Source of the DNA: G025836975 sp048751585
Lineage (GTDB): Bacteria; Pseudomonadota; Gammaproteobacteria; Burkholderiales; Burkholderiaceae_B
DNA: 64,000 bases
Direction of reading: 5' to 3'
Assembly: GCF_048751585.1 (NCBI RefSeq)
Contig: NZ_JAZHOB010000006.1
Coordinates: 62,001 to 126,000, forward strand
The notes under the pieces were generated by a model, which saw only the letters and a list, made by a program, of their open reading frames with translations, ran no database searches and was not told the origin of the DNA. A program made the translations under genes and the position numbers. Position 1 is the first letter of the stretch. Every line of letters begins with the position of its first letter. Positions 51,232-60,199 of the stretch are shown here, one piece after another.

Positions 51232-53937
51232 TTAACGGCTCTGCATCGGAGCCAGCGGGCGAATCCCCTTGGCTTTTTCGTGGACATTATCCGCCGCTTT
51301 TGCCCCTTTGAAGCGCAGCAGACGCAATGCATTGAGCGTGACAATCGCCGTCGCGCCTGTGTCGGCCAACACTGCAACCCACAAGCCAGTGAAGCCCAGC
51401 ACGGTCGTGATCAGGAACACGCCCTTCAGACCGAGCGCGAAAATCACGTTCTGATGAATGTTCGCCATGGTCGCGCGCGAGAGGGCAACCAAGTGGGCCA
51501 CGTCCGTGACGCGACTTTTCAGCAGCGCGGCATCGGCCGTTTCGATTGCCACATCGGTGCCACCGCCCATGGCGATGCCGACATCCGCCGTTGCCAATGC
51601 CGGTGCGTCGTTGATGCCATCGCCCACCATGGCGACCTTGGCGTTGTGCTTCATCTCATTGATCAGGCGCAGCTTGTCCTCGGGCAGGAGTTCGGCCTCC
51701 CAGTCCATGCCCAGGTGGCCTGCAATGGCCTGGGCGGTACGGCGGTTGTCGCCGGTGAGCATGACCGAGCGCACGCCCATTGCCTTGAGCTGGGCCACGC
51801 CTTCTTGTGCGTCGTCCCTTGATTCGTCTCGTAGCGCCACCAGCCCAAGCGACTCACGGGTTTGTTCGTCGAAAAGAACTGAAACGGTCTTGCCGTCGTT
51901 TTGCAGCGCTTCGATCTGGGTGTGCTGTTTGGGCGAAAGTGTCGCCACCTGGGCAGCGTGCACAGGCGATCCGATGGCCAGAGTGCGTCCAGCTACAGTC
52001 CCATGTACGGCTTTACCTGCGGTAGCAGAAGCATCCGAGGCAGCGGGAATGAGAATGTTAGCGGCTTCAGCATGATTCACAATAGCTTTAGCAAGCGGGT
52101 GATTGGAGCCGGACTCCACGCTTGCGGACAGCGCCAGCACCTCGTCCTCGCGCCCTGGTGTAAAGGCAAGGACGTCGGTGACGCGCGGCTTGCCTTCGGT
52201 CAGGGTGCCGGTCTTGTCGAAAGCAATCGTGCTTACCCGACCGATCGTTTCCAAGGCATTACCGCCCTTGATGAGCAATCCGCGGCGCGCCCCGACAGCC
52301 AAGCCGGAAGCGATGGCGGCCGGTGTTGACAGCACCAGAGCACAAGGACAGGCAATCAGCAATAGTGCCAGGCCACGATAAAGCCAGGTTCCCCAATCAG
52401 CACCCATGGTCAGCGGCGGGACGATGATGATCAGCGCGGCAATGGCCATCACGGCTGGCGTGTAATAACGGCTGAACTGTTCAATGAAACGGGCAGTGGG
52501 CGCTTTGGATGCCTGCGCCTGTTCAACCATATGAATAATGCGTGAGATCGTGTTGTCGGCAGCGGCTTTTTCTACGCGCACATGAAGGACGCCTTCGACG
52601 TTAATCGAACCTGCAAAGACACTGTCGCCTGTCGTTTTGGCAACAGGGATGGATTCGCCGGTCACGGGGGATTCATCAAGGCTGGATATGCCCTGGATAA
52701 TCACGCCATCGGCGGACACCCGGTCACCCGGCCGCACGAGCACAAGGTCATGCACGCGCAGCGTGGCTGCGGAGACCTCGCGCTGGCCACCCTGTGCATC
52801 GAGCAAAACGGCCGTCTTTGGAACCAGTGAGGCCAGGGCTCTGATGCCGGCGCGGGCGTGGCCAGCGGCTACGGTCTCTAATAGTTCACCGATCGAGAAC
52901 AAAAATACGACAGCGGCTGCCTCTTCGGCCTCGCCAATGAAGAGGGCGCCAAGCGCAGCCACGGACATCAGTGTTTCGATCGAGAAGGGCGAGCCAGACT
53001 GGGCTAGCGCAAGCGCCTTGCGCGCAAACGGAAACACCCCCGCAACCACGGCCACCGCGAACACCCAGGCTCCATAATCGGGAACAAACAAGGCTATCGC
53101 ATAGGCGGCGCCCATTAAAACACCGAGTCCGACGACCTGCTTGCCCTTTTTAGTTTGCCACCAACGTTTTGGGGGTGCGGCGGGTTGATTGTGATCATCT
53201 TCGCCATGCATGGTTTTTGAGCTTGCGGTGGCGGATACGCCAAAGCCCAGACTCTTGATGGTTTTTTCGATGTCGCCAACCTGAGTGGCCGAATCGGGTG
53301 CCAGTGTCAGTTCAAGTTTCTCTGTGGCAAAGTTCAGCCGGATATCAGAAACACCGGCCATACGTGTCAGAGCCGTTTCGATCTTGCCCACGCAACTTGC
53401 ACAATCCATGCCTGCCACTTGCATGGAGACACCCTCAGGCCTGTCCTGGGTGGCATCGACTTCCGACGTGGTTTTTTGGCCTGCGTTGGCCGATACGCCA
53501 AAGCCCAGGCTCTTGATGGTTTTTTCGATGTTGCTGACCTGAGTGGCTGAATCGGGCGCGACCGTCAATTCAAGCTTCTCTGTGGCGAAGTTCAGGCGGA
53601 TATCAGAAACGCCCGGCAAGCGTGCCAAAGCCGTTTCGATCTTGCCCACACAACTTGCGCAGTCCATGCCCTCTACCTGCATGGAAACACTCCGAGGCAT
53701 TTCCTGGGCGAGAATGGGAGCCACGCTTTTGGCGGCTAAAACATCGCTTCCACGCGGCGGGTAACCTGCCTGGCATAGGGCCGCTTCGAGCTGTACCCTT
53801 GTTGCTGCCGAGGTGACTTGCACGCTGCGCGTGGGTGGATCGGTGACGACGTCCGCGCTCGGGTCGATGGCGTGGATGGCTTTGACGACTTTGCCTGCGC
53901 AACCGCTGCACGTCATGTCTTCAATATGAAATTGCAT
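51232..53937 (-). CDS. cadA: CadA-type P1B ATPase with three HMA domains
   Basis: A 901-residue heavy-metal exporting ATPase (Cd, Zn, Pb). Three heavy-metal-associated domains precede the pump: MTCSGC near residue 8 and two near-identical GMDCASC domains. The membrane metal site is IACPCALVLSTPAAI; the other motifs are SPVTGESIPV, the phosphorylation loop DKTGTLTEGKPR, HPLAKAI and GDGINDAPAL. The ATG at 53937 follows GGAGA; a frame extension to 53964 is less likely. It diverges from the MerR gene with a MerR-type operator between. Confidence 0.95.
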   Translation of the reverse strand: MQFHIEDMTCSGCAGKVVKAIHAIDPSADVVTDPPTRSVQVTSAATRVQLEAALCQAGYPPRGSDVLAAKSVAPILAQEMPRSVSMQVEGMDCASCVGKIETALARLPGVSDIRLNFATEKLELTVAPDSATQVSNIEKTIKSLGFGVSANAGQKTTSEVDATQDRPEGVSMQVAGMDCASCVGKIETALTRMAGVSDIRLNFATEKLELTLAPDSATQVGDIEKTIKSLGFGVSATASSKTMHGEDDHNQPAAPPKRWWQTKKGKQVVGLGVLMGAAYAIALFVPDYGAWVFAVAVVAGVFPFARKALALAQSGSPFSIETLMSVAALGALFIGEAEEAAAVVFLFSIGELLETVAAGHARAGIRALASLVPKTAVLLDAQGGQREVSAATLRVHDLVLVRPGDRVSADGVIIQGISSLDESPVTGESIPVAKTTGDSVFAGSINVEGVLHVRVEKAAADNTISRIIHMVEQAQASKAPTARFIEQFSRYYTPAVMAIAALIIIVPPLTMGADWGTWLYRGLALLLIACPCALVLSTPAAIASGLAVGARRGLLIKGGNALETIGRVSTIAFDKTGTLTEGKPRVTDVLAFTPGREDEVLALSASVESGSNHPLAKAIVNHAEAANILIPAASDASATAGKAVHGTVAGRTLAIGSPVHAAQVATLSPKQHTQIEALQNDGKTVSVLFDEQTRESLGLVALRDESRDDAQEGVAQLKAMGVRSVMLTGDNRRTAQAIAGHLGMDWEAELLPEDKLRLINEMKHNAKVAMVGDGINDAPALATADVGIAMGGGTDVAIETADAALLKSRVTDVAHLVALSRATMANIHQNVIFALGLKGVFLITTVLGFTGLWVAVLADTGATAIVTLNALRLLRFKGAKAADNVHEKAKGIRPLAPMQSR

Positions 53938-53968
53938 GAGGGTTTCTCCAATGAATAGAGTCATTAGA

Positions 53969-53991
53969 GACCCTCTAGTGGCTTCAGAGTC
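53969..53991. promoter_or_regulatory. MerR-type operator of cadA
   Basis: GACCCTCTAG-TGG-CTTCAGAGTC is an imperfect inverted repeat (7 of 10 positions pair) resembling pbr/cad operators. It lies 31 bases before the cadA start, where a MerR activator would twist the spacer of the promoter. The divergent regulator gene is 98 bases away on the other side. Confidence 0.65.
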
Positions 53992-54088
53992 AAGCGCTCT
54001 GACCGCACCTGCATCCCACTCCGTGGTCTAGATTTTATTGCTGTATAAGTCTATAGTTACTTTAATGCTTTAGAAAGTAGAAACCATC

Positions 54089-54499
54089 ATGCCTATCAAG
54101 ATCGGCGAGCTTGCGAAACGTACAGAGTCCACGGCGGAAACCATTCGGTATTATGAAAAGGAGGGGTTGTTGCCGGAGCCTTCTCGCAGCGAAGGTAATT
54201 ATCGTTTGTATGGCGAAGAACACATTGAACGTCTACGATTTATCCGACACTGTCGTACGCTCGATATGACGCTGGACGAAGTGCGAACGTTGCTCAAGCA
54301 CAGAGACTTTCCCAATGAGGATTGCGGCGATGTGAATGCCTTGTTGGATGACCATATCCACGCCGTGAAAGTACGCGTTGAAGAATTAATGCAATTAAAG
54401 CGGCATTTAATGGCTTTGCGCCAGAAGTGCGGGAGTACGGCACCGACTGCTACATGCGGGATCTTGCGCGCCCTTGGCGACCATTCTTGTCATGTTTAA
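54089..54499 (+). CDS. cadR: CadR/PbrR MerR-family metal regulator
   Basis: A 136-residue MerR-family activator. The N-terminal helix-turn-helix starts IGELAKRTESTAETIRYYEK and a dimerisation helix follows. Metal-binding cysteines fit the Cd/Pb type: Cys79, Cys114, Cys123 and Cys134, with a His-rich end (DHSCHV). It should activate cadA, transcribed away from it, and perhaps the second MerR promoter at 56430. Confidence 0.92.
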   Translation: MPIKIGELAKRTESTAETIRYYEKEGLLPEPSRSEGNYRLYGEEHIERLRFIRHCRTLDMTLDEVRTLLKHRDFPNEDCGDVNALLDDHIHAVKVRVEELMQLKRHLMALRQKCGSTAPTATCGILRALGDHSCHV

Positions 54500-54570
54500 A
54501 AACGCCGATTTTCGGTACAGCTTTCGGCCAAGCATTAGTGATGACGCAGAGAGCGTTTATCAGCGTCTTC

Positions 54571-54625
54571 AATGTCCAGTCAAAGTCGGCGCTCCAGTTG
54601 CATGGCAAATATAGGTGTCGAGCGC
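54571..54625 (+). repeat. direct repeat, right of the cad module
   Basis: A 55-base segment starting AATGTCCAGTCAAAGTCGGC is the partner of 51041-51095. It begins 72 bases after the cadR stop. The following stretch to 54878 has no gene that I can support. Confidence 0.6.
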
Positions 54626-54878
54626 CGGCACTGTGAGAAAAATCGGCACATTGATCCGGCGTTTGCGTTGCTACTTTTGCACAGGCGGTTGCAAACGACT
54701 ATGTCTACGACTGTCCTCAGCGCCGATCAATAACCATGAGTGGACTGCGAGCAAGCTGGGGCAGGATGTGTTTGGGGGCCGCCATATCTACTTCAATGTG
54801 CATGGCTGAATCGACGGGGAACCGCTAAAATCGTCGTAACATATGTATTGCGGTGCCGTGGCGCCTGTGGAGTGTTGA

Positions 54879-55082
54879 GTGATAAGTTTGGCCAGCGGCA
54901 TCATACTGGTGGTTGCATTCGCGATAGCCTTTACTATTTCCCGCCTTATCGTAAAGAGGCGTGCGGCGAACGCCGCTACGCAGGAGCGGCTCCGTATTGA
55001 ACAGCTTAGGCAAAACATGCCGCCACCTGTGCCATCGAAGAATAAAAGCAAACGGCGGCGACAGGAGCGTACGAAACGCTGA
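54879..55082 (+). CDS. possible small membrane protein
   Basis: A GTG opens a 67-residue frame with one hydrophobic segment (MISLASGIILVVAFAIAFTI) followed by a strongly basic tail ending KNKSKRRRQERTKR. This fits a single-span membrane protein with its tail in the cytosol. I see no clear ribosome site and recognise no family, so it is tentative. Confidence 0.4.
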   Translation: MISLASGIILVVAFAIAFTISRLIVKRRAANAATQERLRIEQLRQNMPPPVPSKNKSKRRRQERTKR

Positions 55083-55185
55083 TCCTTAGTCAGCTTGGCG
55101 AGTATCAATTAGAGCGTTGGCACATTATTCACCGAAGTGTTCTGCCATGTATGCAATTTGCACTTCATATGGTGAAGTAGAAACG

Positions 55186-55948
55186 GCGCTTCGACGGCGG
55201 GGCGTTTTCGGACGGGTGAACTTGCCGCCGGCGGAAATAATCCAAGCGAGCTCCAAATCAATTTGATGCCGGCGGCGCTCGTAAGATCAGGTCAAAAAAC
55301 GGAAGGCAGCATGATCACGGCGTTAGAAAAATATCGATCCACGCCGGGGCAGCGTTGCCCCACCAGCGGGCAACGCTGTGTAAGCAACAGAACTCAAAAC
55401 GCAGTGGTCAATTGGTGGGCGCCGACGGTTCTAGTTTATCGGCATATTTGATCATAATGTCGCCCATTGCGCGCATCATCTCGCCATGCATTTGCATCAT
55501 GACTTTCCCGTTTCCCCCGCCTGAAGCGCCCATCATGGGACAACCCCCCATCATTCCCATCATGCCGCCATTCATCATGCCGCCGCTCATTCCGCCTCGC
55601 ATCATAGGGTTCATTCCGGATGGGCTGCCGTCCTGCGACGGCGTCTGCATTGCGCTTGGTCCATTCGGCATCGTGGCGGCGTCGCCGCCGCCGCCGCCGG
55701 GCGTGGCTGCGAGCGCAGCACCGCCAAGAGCTAATAAAAGTGTTGTAAGCGGAGCGATAAACAATACCTTCGTATCCATGGACATCTCCTGTACTTAACG
55801 AATTAACTCTTGCCAATCAGTCCTAACGCTTTCGATTGTTGCCCGGGTCCAAGTTAATGCTTTGGATCCCCCAATGACGCAGCGCAAGATTTTGGACTCG
55901 GAAGCTTGTCAAGTTAGTATAGGCTTTGCGTGCTAATTGTCCAGGGCG
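55186..55948. repeat. long imperfect direct repeat, copy A
   Basis: About 760 bases that recur, with scattered differences and small gaps, at 61185-61943 in the same orientation. The repeat runs from GCGCTTCGACGG to CTAATTGTCCAGGGCG. It contains the gene for a methionine-rich secreted protein on the minus strand. The copies flank the lspA-lnt-P450-CDF operon. Confidence 0.85.
55408..55779 (-). CDS. methionine-rich secreted protein, copy A
   Basis: A 123-residue protein with a signal peptide (LFIAPLTTLLLALGGAALA). The mature part has a GGGGG run and then a low-complexity Met-Gly stretch (MNPMMRGGMSGGMMNGGMMG, then MMGGCPMMG) with one Cys. A conserved tail KVMMQMHGEMMRAMGDIMIK, then YADKLEP, follows. 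Met-rich periplasmic proteins often bind Cu(I) or Ag(I). No family is recognised. The ATG at 55779 has AGGAG upstream, as in the second copy; an ATG six bases earlier overlaps that site. Confidence 0.75.
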   Translation of the reverse strand: MDTKVLFIAPLTTLLLALGGAALAATPGGGGGDAATMPNGPSAMQTPSQDGSPSGMNPMMRGGMSGGMMNGGMMGMMGGCPMMGASGGGNGKVMMQMHGEMMRAMGDIMIKYADKLEPSAPTN

Positions 55949-56429
55949 TCGATTACATAGTTCGACTCTGGCTGGGTGAGTCGTCCGCTTCGAAGTCCTT
56001 TTTTTCGACGCTAGGCGGCCCAGAATTCGGGTGAACTGGGCCTGGAGATCCCGCTGCCAGGTGCGGCGCTCCAGCGCTCTGCTAACATTGCCTTTCCCTT
56101 GGGTCAGGGGTTGGGCGTACTTACCCCGCTTCGCCCTGTGTAGATGACTGCGCTCGTGACATCCCTCGGATTTGTCCCAGTGCCAGTTGCAGCGGGTACG
56201 GCGGCTGAGGTTCAGCAGCCGCCGACCACGGTGCTAATTGGCGGTAGCCCTCCTCGTCAATCCTGACTTCTTTGGTGTTGATGTTTCGCCTGTAGTTAGA
56301 GTTGCAGGTGGTCGCCGCGCGAGCCCGCCATTATGGCCTCTTGCATAAAAACGGCGAGTGTGCCTCATTTGGATGAGAGTCCTCCAGCTATGCGGCGGAC
56401 ATATGGAGGGTTTCGGCTTTGGTTCGCGT
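55949..56429. other. 480 bases without a recognisable gene
   Basis: The stretch between the repeat and the MerR-type promoter has only short frames on both strands. The minus strand holds a basic stretch (ALERRTWQRDLQAQFTRILG) that might be a scrap of an older gene, but I cannot name it. Confidence 0.4.
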
Positions 56430-56460
56430 TTGACTCTGTAGCGGCTACAGGGTTTATCGT
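56430..56460 (+). promoter_or_regulatory. MerR-activated promoter before the lspA operon
   Basis: A -35 TTGACT (56430-56435) and -10 TATCGT (56455-56460) are separated by 19 bases, the long spacer typical of MerR-family promoters. Within it lies the inverted repeat ACTCTGTAG-CGG-CTACAGGGT (56433-56453), pairing at 8 of 9 positions, close to the lead and cadmium (pbr/cad) operators. CadR is the nearest candidate activator. Confidence 0.88.
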
Positions 56461-56490
56461 ATGGCTATTACTCACCTTTTATAAACGAAT

Positions 56491-56604
56491 ATGAGCACGA
56501 TCAAAGCACTCAAGTTGCGAGTAGAGGGAATGGATTGTGGCGCCTACGCGCTCAAGATAGAAACTGCGGCCGGAGTTGAACACTACTACAGAGTGGCAGC
56601 ATGA
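56491..56604 (+). pseudogene. truncated N-terminus of a metal-transporting ATPase
   Basis: An ATG opens 37 codons: KALKLRVEGMDCGAYALKIE and a short tail. This is the first strand and loop of an HMA domain as in CadA/PbrA, with the second Cys of the usual GMDCGAC replaced by Tyr. The rest of the ATPase is deleted. Its TGA overlaps the lspA ATG by 4 bases, so the leader may now act only to couple translation to lspA. Confidence 0.8.
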
Positions 56605-57131
56605 TAAATTATCTTGTTCAATCTTACGCACGGTTTGAGGGTGCCGCTCGCCCCCTGCGTTGGTGGCTGACGGCGCTCGTAATCTTGGCACTCGATGTGG
56701 CTTCGAAAGCAGCCGTATCGACATTAATGCCATATGGGACGTCAATTCCGCTGACCGGATTTTTCAACCTGGTGCATATTTGGAATCCCGGCGCCGCATT
56801 TAGCTTCCTGGCCGATGCAGGGGGACGGCAACGGTATTTCTTCATTGCGTTCGCCTTCGGCGTAAGCGTTTGGCTGGTTTTCGAATTGCGTAAACCCCTT
56901 CCGGCATTGCAGGCCTGGGCCTACAGCTTGATTCTGGGAGGTGCGCTGGGGAATGCAATCGACCGCTTGCTGCGTGGTCATGTCGTCGATTATCTCGATT
57001 TCCATCTAAGAGGGTGGCATTGGCCTGCATTCAATGTTGCAGATATCGGTATTGTCTGTGGCGCGGGCCTTCTTATGCTCGCAAGCTTCCGATATAAGGG
57101 CGACACAGCGAAGGGAAGTCTGGAGGAGTAA
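56601..57131 (+). CDS. lspA: lipoprotein signal peptidase (metal-operon type)
   Basis: A 176-residue aspartic peptidase with four membrane segments that cleaves lipoprotein signal peptides. The catalytic aspartates are Asp121 in LGNAIDRLLRGHVVDYLDF and Asp148 in FNVADIGIVCG. LspA-like genes (for example pbrC) are known in lead-resistance operons downstream of the metal ATPase, which is the position here. It overlaps the truncated ATPase leader by 4 bases. The 198 bases to lnt contain a hairpin (57201-57226) and no gene. Confidence 0.93.
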   Translation: MINYLVQSYARFEGAARPLRWWLTALVILALDVASKAAVSTLMPYGTSIPLTGFFNLVHIWNPGAAFSFLADAGGRQRYFFIAFAFGVSVWLVFELRKPLPALQAWAYSLILGGALGNAIDRLLRGHVVDYLDFHLRGWHWPAFNVADIGIVCGAGLLMLASFRYKGDTAKGSLEE

Positions 57132-57329
57132 CTGTGCGATGTGACGCGCTGCGCGTACGGTGTCCTCAGTCTATTACGTGTGGGCAAATTTCAGACAGTG
57201 GTGCCCTCGCGCTGGAGCGAGAGGCACCCGCTGGCGTCGCCGAAAAGCCCTTAGTACTCCTGATGCATTGGCTGTCGTCCTAAGGGTGGCGATCTTGCAC
57301 GGATTCGGACTGGACGTTGGAGGGATAGA

Positions 57330-58895
57330 TTGCATCAGATAGTGTATTCGCTCCTGCGCATACCGGCTTTTTGCTGTGGCGTTGCATTTGCTATAGGGGC
57401 AGTGCTTGTCTTCGGGTATGCACCGTTTCAACTCTTTCCGCTACCAGTTTTTGCACTTGCAGGGCTCTTTGCTCTAATGCTGAACCAGGCCACGCCCGGT
57501 CGTTCTGCCCTCGTGGGGTTGTGCTTTGGGGTAGGTCTGTTCGGTGCCGGTGTGAGTTGGATTTATATCAGCTTGCACGAGTACGGAGGCATGTCTGTAC
57601 TGCTTGCCGTGATCGCGACGATCGGCTTCTGCGGCTTTCTGGCACTGTTTTACGCGGCCTTTGGCATGGTAGCCTGGGCATGCCGAAGTCGCGGAACATT
57701 ATTGCGCATCATTGCACTGCCAGCGTGCTGGGTTGCATTTGAATGGCTGCGGGGTGTCCTGTTTACCGGATTTCCCTGGCTCGCCGTCGGCTATTCGCAA
57801 ACAGCCCCAAGCCCGCTCGCCGGGTATGCACCGGTGTTTGGTGTGTACGGTATTTCCCTCCTGCTCGCGATAAGCGCCATGCTGCTGCTCGATTGTCTGA
57901 GTTGTTGGAAGAACCTGAAGCGATGGAGTACCGTACTGCTGTTCGGCATCTGGACGGTGGGCGGGATGCTGCAACAGATGCAGTGGACATCTCCTGCTGG
58001 GGCACCGTTCTCGGTGACTCTGCTCCAAGGAAATGTTCCACAGAATGAGAAATGGCGTGCTGAGAATGTCGCCCCGACGTTGCAGCTCTATCGGTCTCTG
58101 CTGCAGCGCAGCTCGGGCAGACTAATTGTCATGCCGGAGACGGCATTGCCGCTGTTTGCTGACGAGCTTCCAGCGGTGTATATCCGCGACGTTATAACTC
58201 ACCTCCGGGCGGCCGGCGCCGATTTGATCGTTGGCGTGCCGGAACGCGTTGTTGATAATGACAAAGTGCGTTATTTTAATAGCGCGATCGGCATGGGAAC
58301 ATCGCCCACTCAAACTTATCGCAAGCAACACCTCGTGCCTTTCGGCGAATACCTTCCCGCACAAGCGCTGCTAAGCTGGGTGTTGGACTTCCTGCATATC
58401 CCACTGGCCGACATGTCGCCTGGCGGGCCAGGACAGGCGCCGCTTTCCCTGGCCGGCCAACAGGTGGCGGTCAATATCTGTTTCGAGGATGTGTTCGGGG
58501 AGGAGATCATCCGGGCGGTGCCCAATGCGACACTGCTTGTAAATCTCAGTAATCTGGCTTGGTTCGGCAATTCGCTGGCACTGCCGCAGCATTTGCAGAT
58601 CGCGCAAATGCGGGCGATGGAAGCCGGTCGCTACATGCTTCGTGCGACCAACACGGGGGCCACGGCAATTATCGACCAACGCGGGCGCGTGGTTCAACAG
58701 GCTAAACCGCACCGGACTCTTGCACTATCGGGTATGGCGCAGGGGTTTGTCGGCGCCACTCCTTACGTAGCGGCGGGCAATCTGCCTGTACTGATTTACT
58801 GCGGTGCCGGTATATTACTTGCTTTCGGCACAACAGCACGCCGGTATGGACAGCATCTTGCTAGCCGTAAGCGGGTGCGTAGATTCTTGAGCTGA
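57330..58895 (+). CDS. lnt: apolipoprotein N-acyltransferase
   Basis: A 521-residue membrane enzyme that adds the third acyl chain to lipoproteins. About six membrane segments lead into a nitrilase-like domain with the catalytic triad Glu270 (MPETALPLF), Lys332 (YRKQHLVPFGEYLP) and Cys384 (VNICFEDVFGEE). It starts with TTG after GGAGGGA. It should be a second copy besides the chromosomal gene. It acts on the step after LspA, the gene before it. Confidence 0.92.
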   Translation: MHQIVYSLLRIPAFCCGVAFAIGAVLVFGYAPFQLFPLPVFALAGLFALMLNQATPGRSALVGLCFGVGLFGAGVSWIYISLHEYGGMSVLLAVIATIGFCGFLALFYAAFGMVAWACRSRGTLLRIIALPACWVAFEWLRGVLFTGFPWLAVGYSQTAPSPLAGYAPVFGVYGISLLLAISAMLLLDCLSCWKNLKRWSTVLLFGIWTVGGMLQQMQWTSPAGAPFSVTLLQGNVPQNEKWRAENVAPTLQLYRSLLQRSSGRLIVMPETALPLFADELPAVYIRDVITHLRAAGADLIVGVPERVVDNDKVRYFNSAIGMGTSPTQTYRKQHLVPFGEYLPAQALLSWVLDFLHIPLADMSPGGPGQAPLSLAGQQVAVNICFEDVFGEEIIRAVPNATLLVNLSNLAWFGNSLALPQHLQIAQMRAMEAGRYMLRATNTGATAIIDQRGRVVQQAKPHRTLALSGMAQGFVGATPYVAAGNLPVLIYCGAGILLAFGTTARRYGQHLASRKRVRRFLS

Positions 58896-58933
58896 AGCGG
58901 CCGAAAGTCTTGCGGCACGCCTGGGAGTTGACT

Positions 58934-60199
58934 ATGTCTAAAATACCTCACGATAGGATTCCGGATAGTACGCTGTCGTTTGCAAGGGATGGCTATTTGT
59001 TTATCACGAAGCGCTGTGAGCGGCATCGATCAGATCTATTCCGAACGCGGCTTCTTCTGCGCAATACCATTTGCATGAGCGGCGAAGATGCGGCAAGCCT
59101 GTTCTATGATGAGGAACGGTTCGAGCGTACCGGTGTTGCGCCGCTGAGGGTTCAGGAAACCTTGTTCGGCCGGGGAGGTGTGCAGGGTATGGATGACCTG
59201 CCGCATCGCCGCCGCAAGGAGATGTTTCTTTCGCTCATGAGCGTCGAAAGTATTGCCCGGTTGGCGGACTTGAGTGACGGGCAGTGGCGCGCTTATGCGA
59301 CAAGGTGGGCGAAGCGGGATCAGGTGGTACTGTTCGACGAAGCCTGCGAAATCCTGTGCCGTGCCGTGTGCGTATGGGCGGGAGTGCCGCTGGCGGAGGC
59401 GGACGTTCAAAAAAGAACCCGTGACTTCGTTGCGATGATAGAGGCTGGCGCAGCGGTCGGCCCGCGGCACTGGCGCGGGCGCCTGGCACGTAACCGCACA
59501 GAGGGTTGGATCGGCGGGCTCGTGAATCAGGTGCGCGCGCAGTCGCCGCCGTCGGACGAAGGCGACGCACTGCAGGTGATTGCACGTCACCGTGATGCGC
59601 AGGGCCGACTGCTGAATTCGGAGCTTGCGGCGGTCGGGCTTATCAACCTCTTGCGGCCAACCGTGGCCATCGCCTGGTATGTGACCTTTGCGGCATTGGC
59701 TTTGTATCAGCACCCGGAATGCCGAGCCCGGTTGCTAACTGGGGAAGCGGAGTATCGGGAGTGGTTCGTGCAGGAAGTACGTCGGTATTATCCTTTCTTT
59801 CCCGCAGTCGCGGCTCGCACACGCAAGGAGTTTGACTGGAAGGGCTACCATTTTCCTCACGGTACCAGAGTCCTTCTGGATTTATACGGCACAGATCACG
59901 ATGCCAGACTGTGGGAGCGGCCAGATGTATTCTTACCAGAACGTTTTCGTCACTGGAACCGAAGCGCCTTCAATTTCGTTCCCCAGGGAGGAGGCGAGCA
60001 CCGCACCGGCCATCGCTGCCCCGGCGAATGGATCACGATTGAACTGATGAAAGGGGCGGTGGCCTTTATGAGCGCAGGCATGCACTTCGATGTGCCGCAG
60101 CAGGATTTACGTATCAATCTATCACGCATCCCGACAATACCCAAAAGCCGATTCGTAATTAAACAAGTGCGGCTGAATTCGAGGGGAGAACGAGAATGA
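58934..60199 (+). CDS. cytochrome P450 of the CYP152 peroxygenase group
   Basis: A 421-residue P450. The haem Cys362 is in QGGGEHRTGHRCPGEW, with the long loop typical of CYP152 (P450 BSbeta, SPalpha), and ExxR is Glu281-Arg284. The pair Arg241-Pro242 (LLRPTVAIAWY) takes the place of the usual acid-alcohol pair and in CYP152 binds the fatty-acid carboxylate. These enzymes use hydrogen peroxide to hydroxylate or decarboxylate fatty acids and need no reductase. It lies 38 bases after lnt and overlaps the next gene by 4 bases. GGGAG precedes the ATG. Confidence 0.88.
   Translation: MSKIPHDRIPDSTLSFARDGYLFITKRCERHRSDLFRTRLLLRNTICMSGEDAASLFYDEERFERTGVAPLRVQETLFGRGGVQGMDDLPHRRRKEMFLSLMSVESIARLADLSDGQWRAYATRWAKRDQVVLFDEACEILCRAVCVWAGVPLAEADVQKRTRDFVAMIEAGAAVGPRHWRGRLARNRTEGWIGGLVNQVRAQSPPSDEGDALQVIARHRDAQGRLLNSELAAVGLINLLRPTVAIAWYVTFAALALYQHPECRARLLTGEAEYREWFVQEVRRYYPFFPAVAARTRKEFDWKGYHFPHGTRVLLDLYGTDHDARLWERPDVFLPERFRHWNRSAFNFVPQGGGEHRTGHRCPGEWITIELMKGAVAFMSAGMHFDVPQQDLRINLSRIPTIPKSRFVIKQVRLNSRGERE

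Noticed and set aside
55355..55798. A proline-rich frame on the plus strand opposite the Met-rich gene, also present in the second copy
   Set aside because: The minus-strand frame has a signal peptide and ribosome site in both copies; the proline-rich frame is its complement and lacks both.
57201..57226. Hairpin between lspA and lnt as a terminator
   Set aside because: The stem has a bulge and no run of T follows, so a transcript probably continues into lnt.
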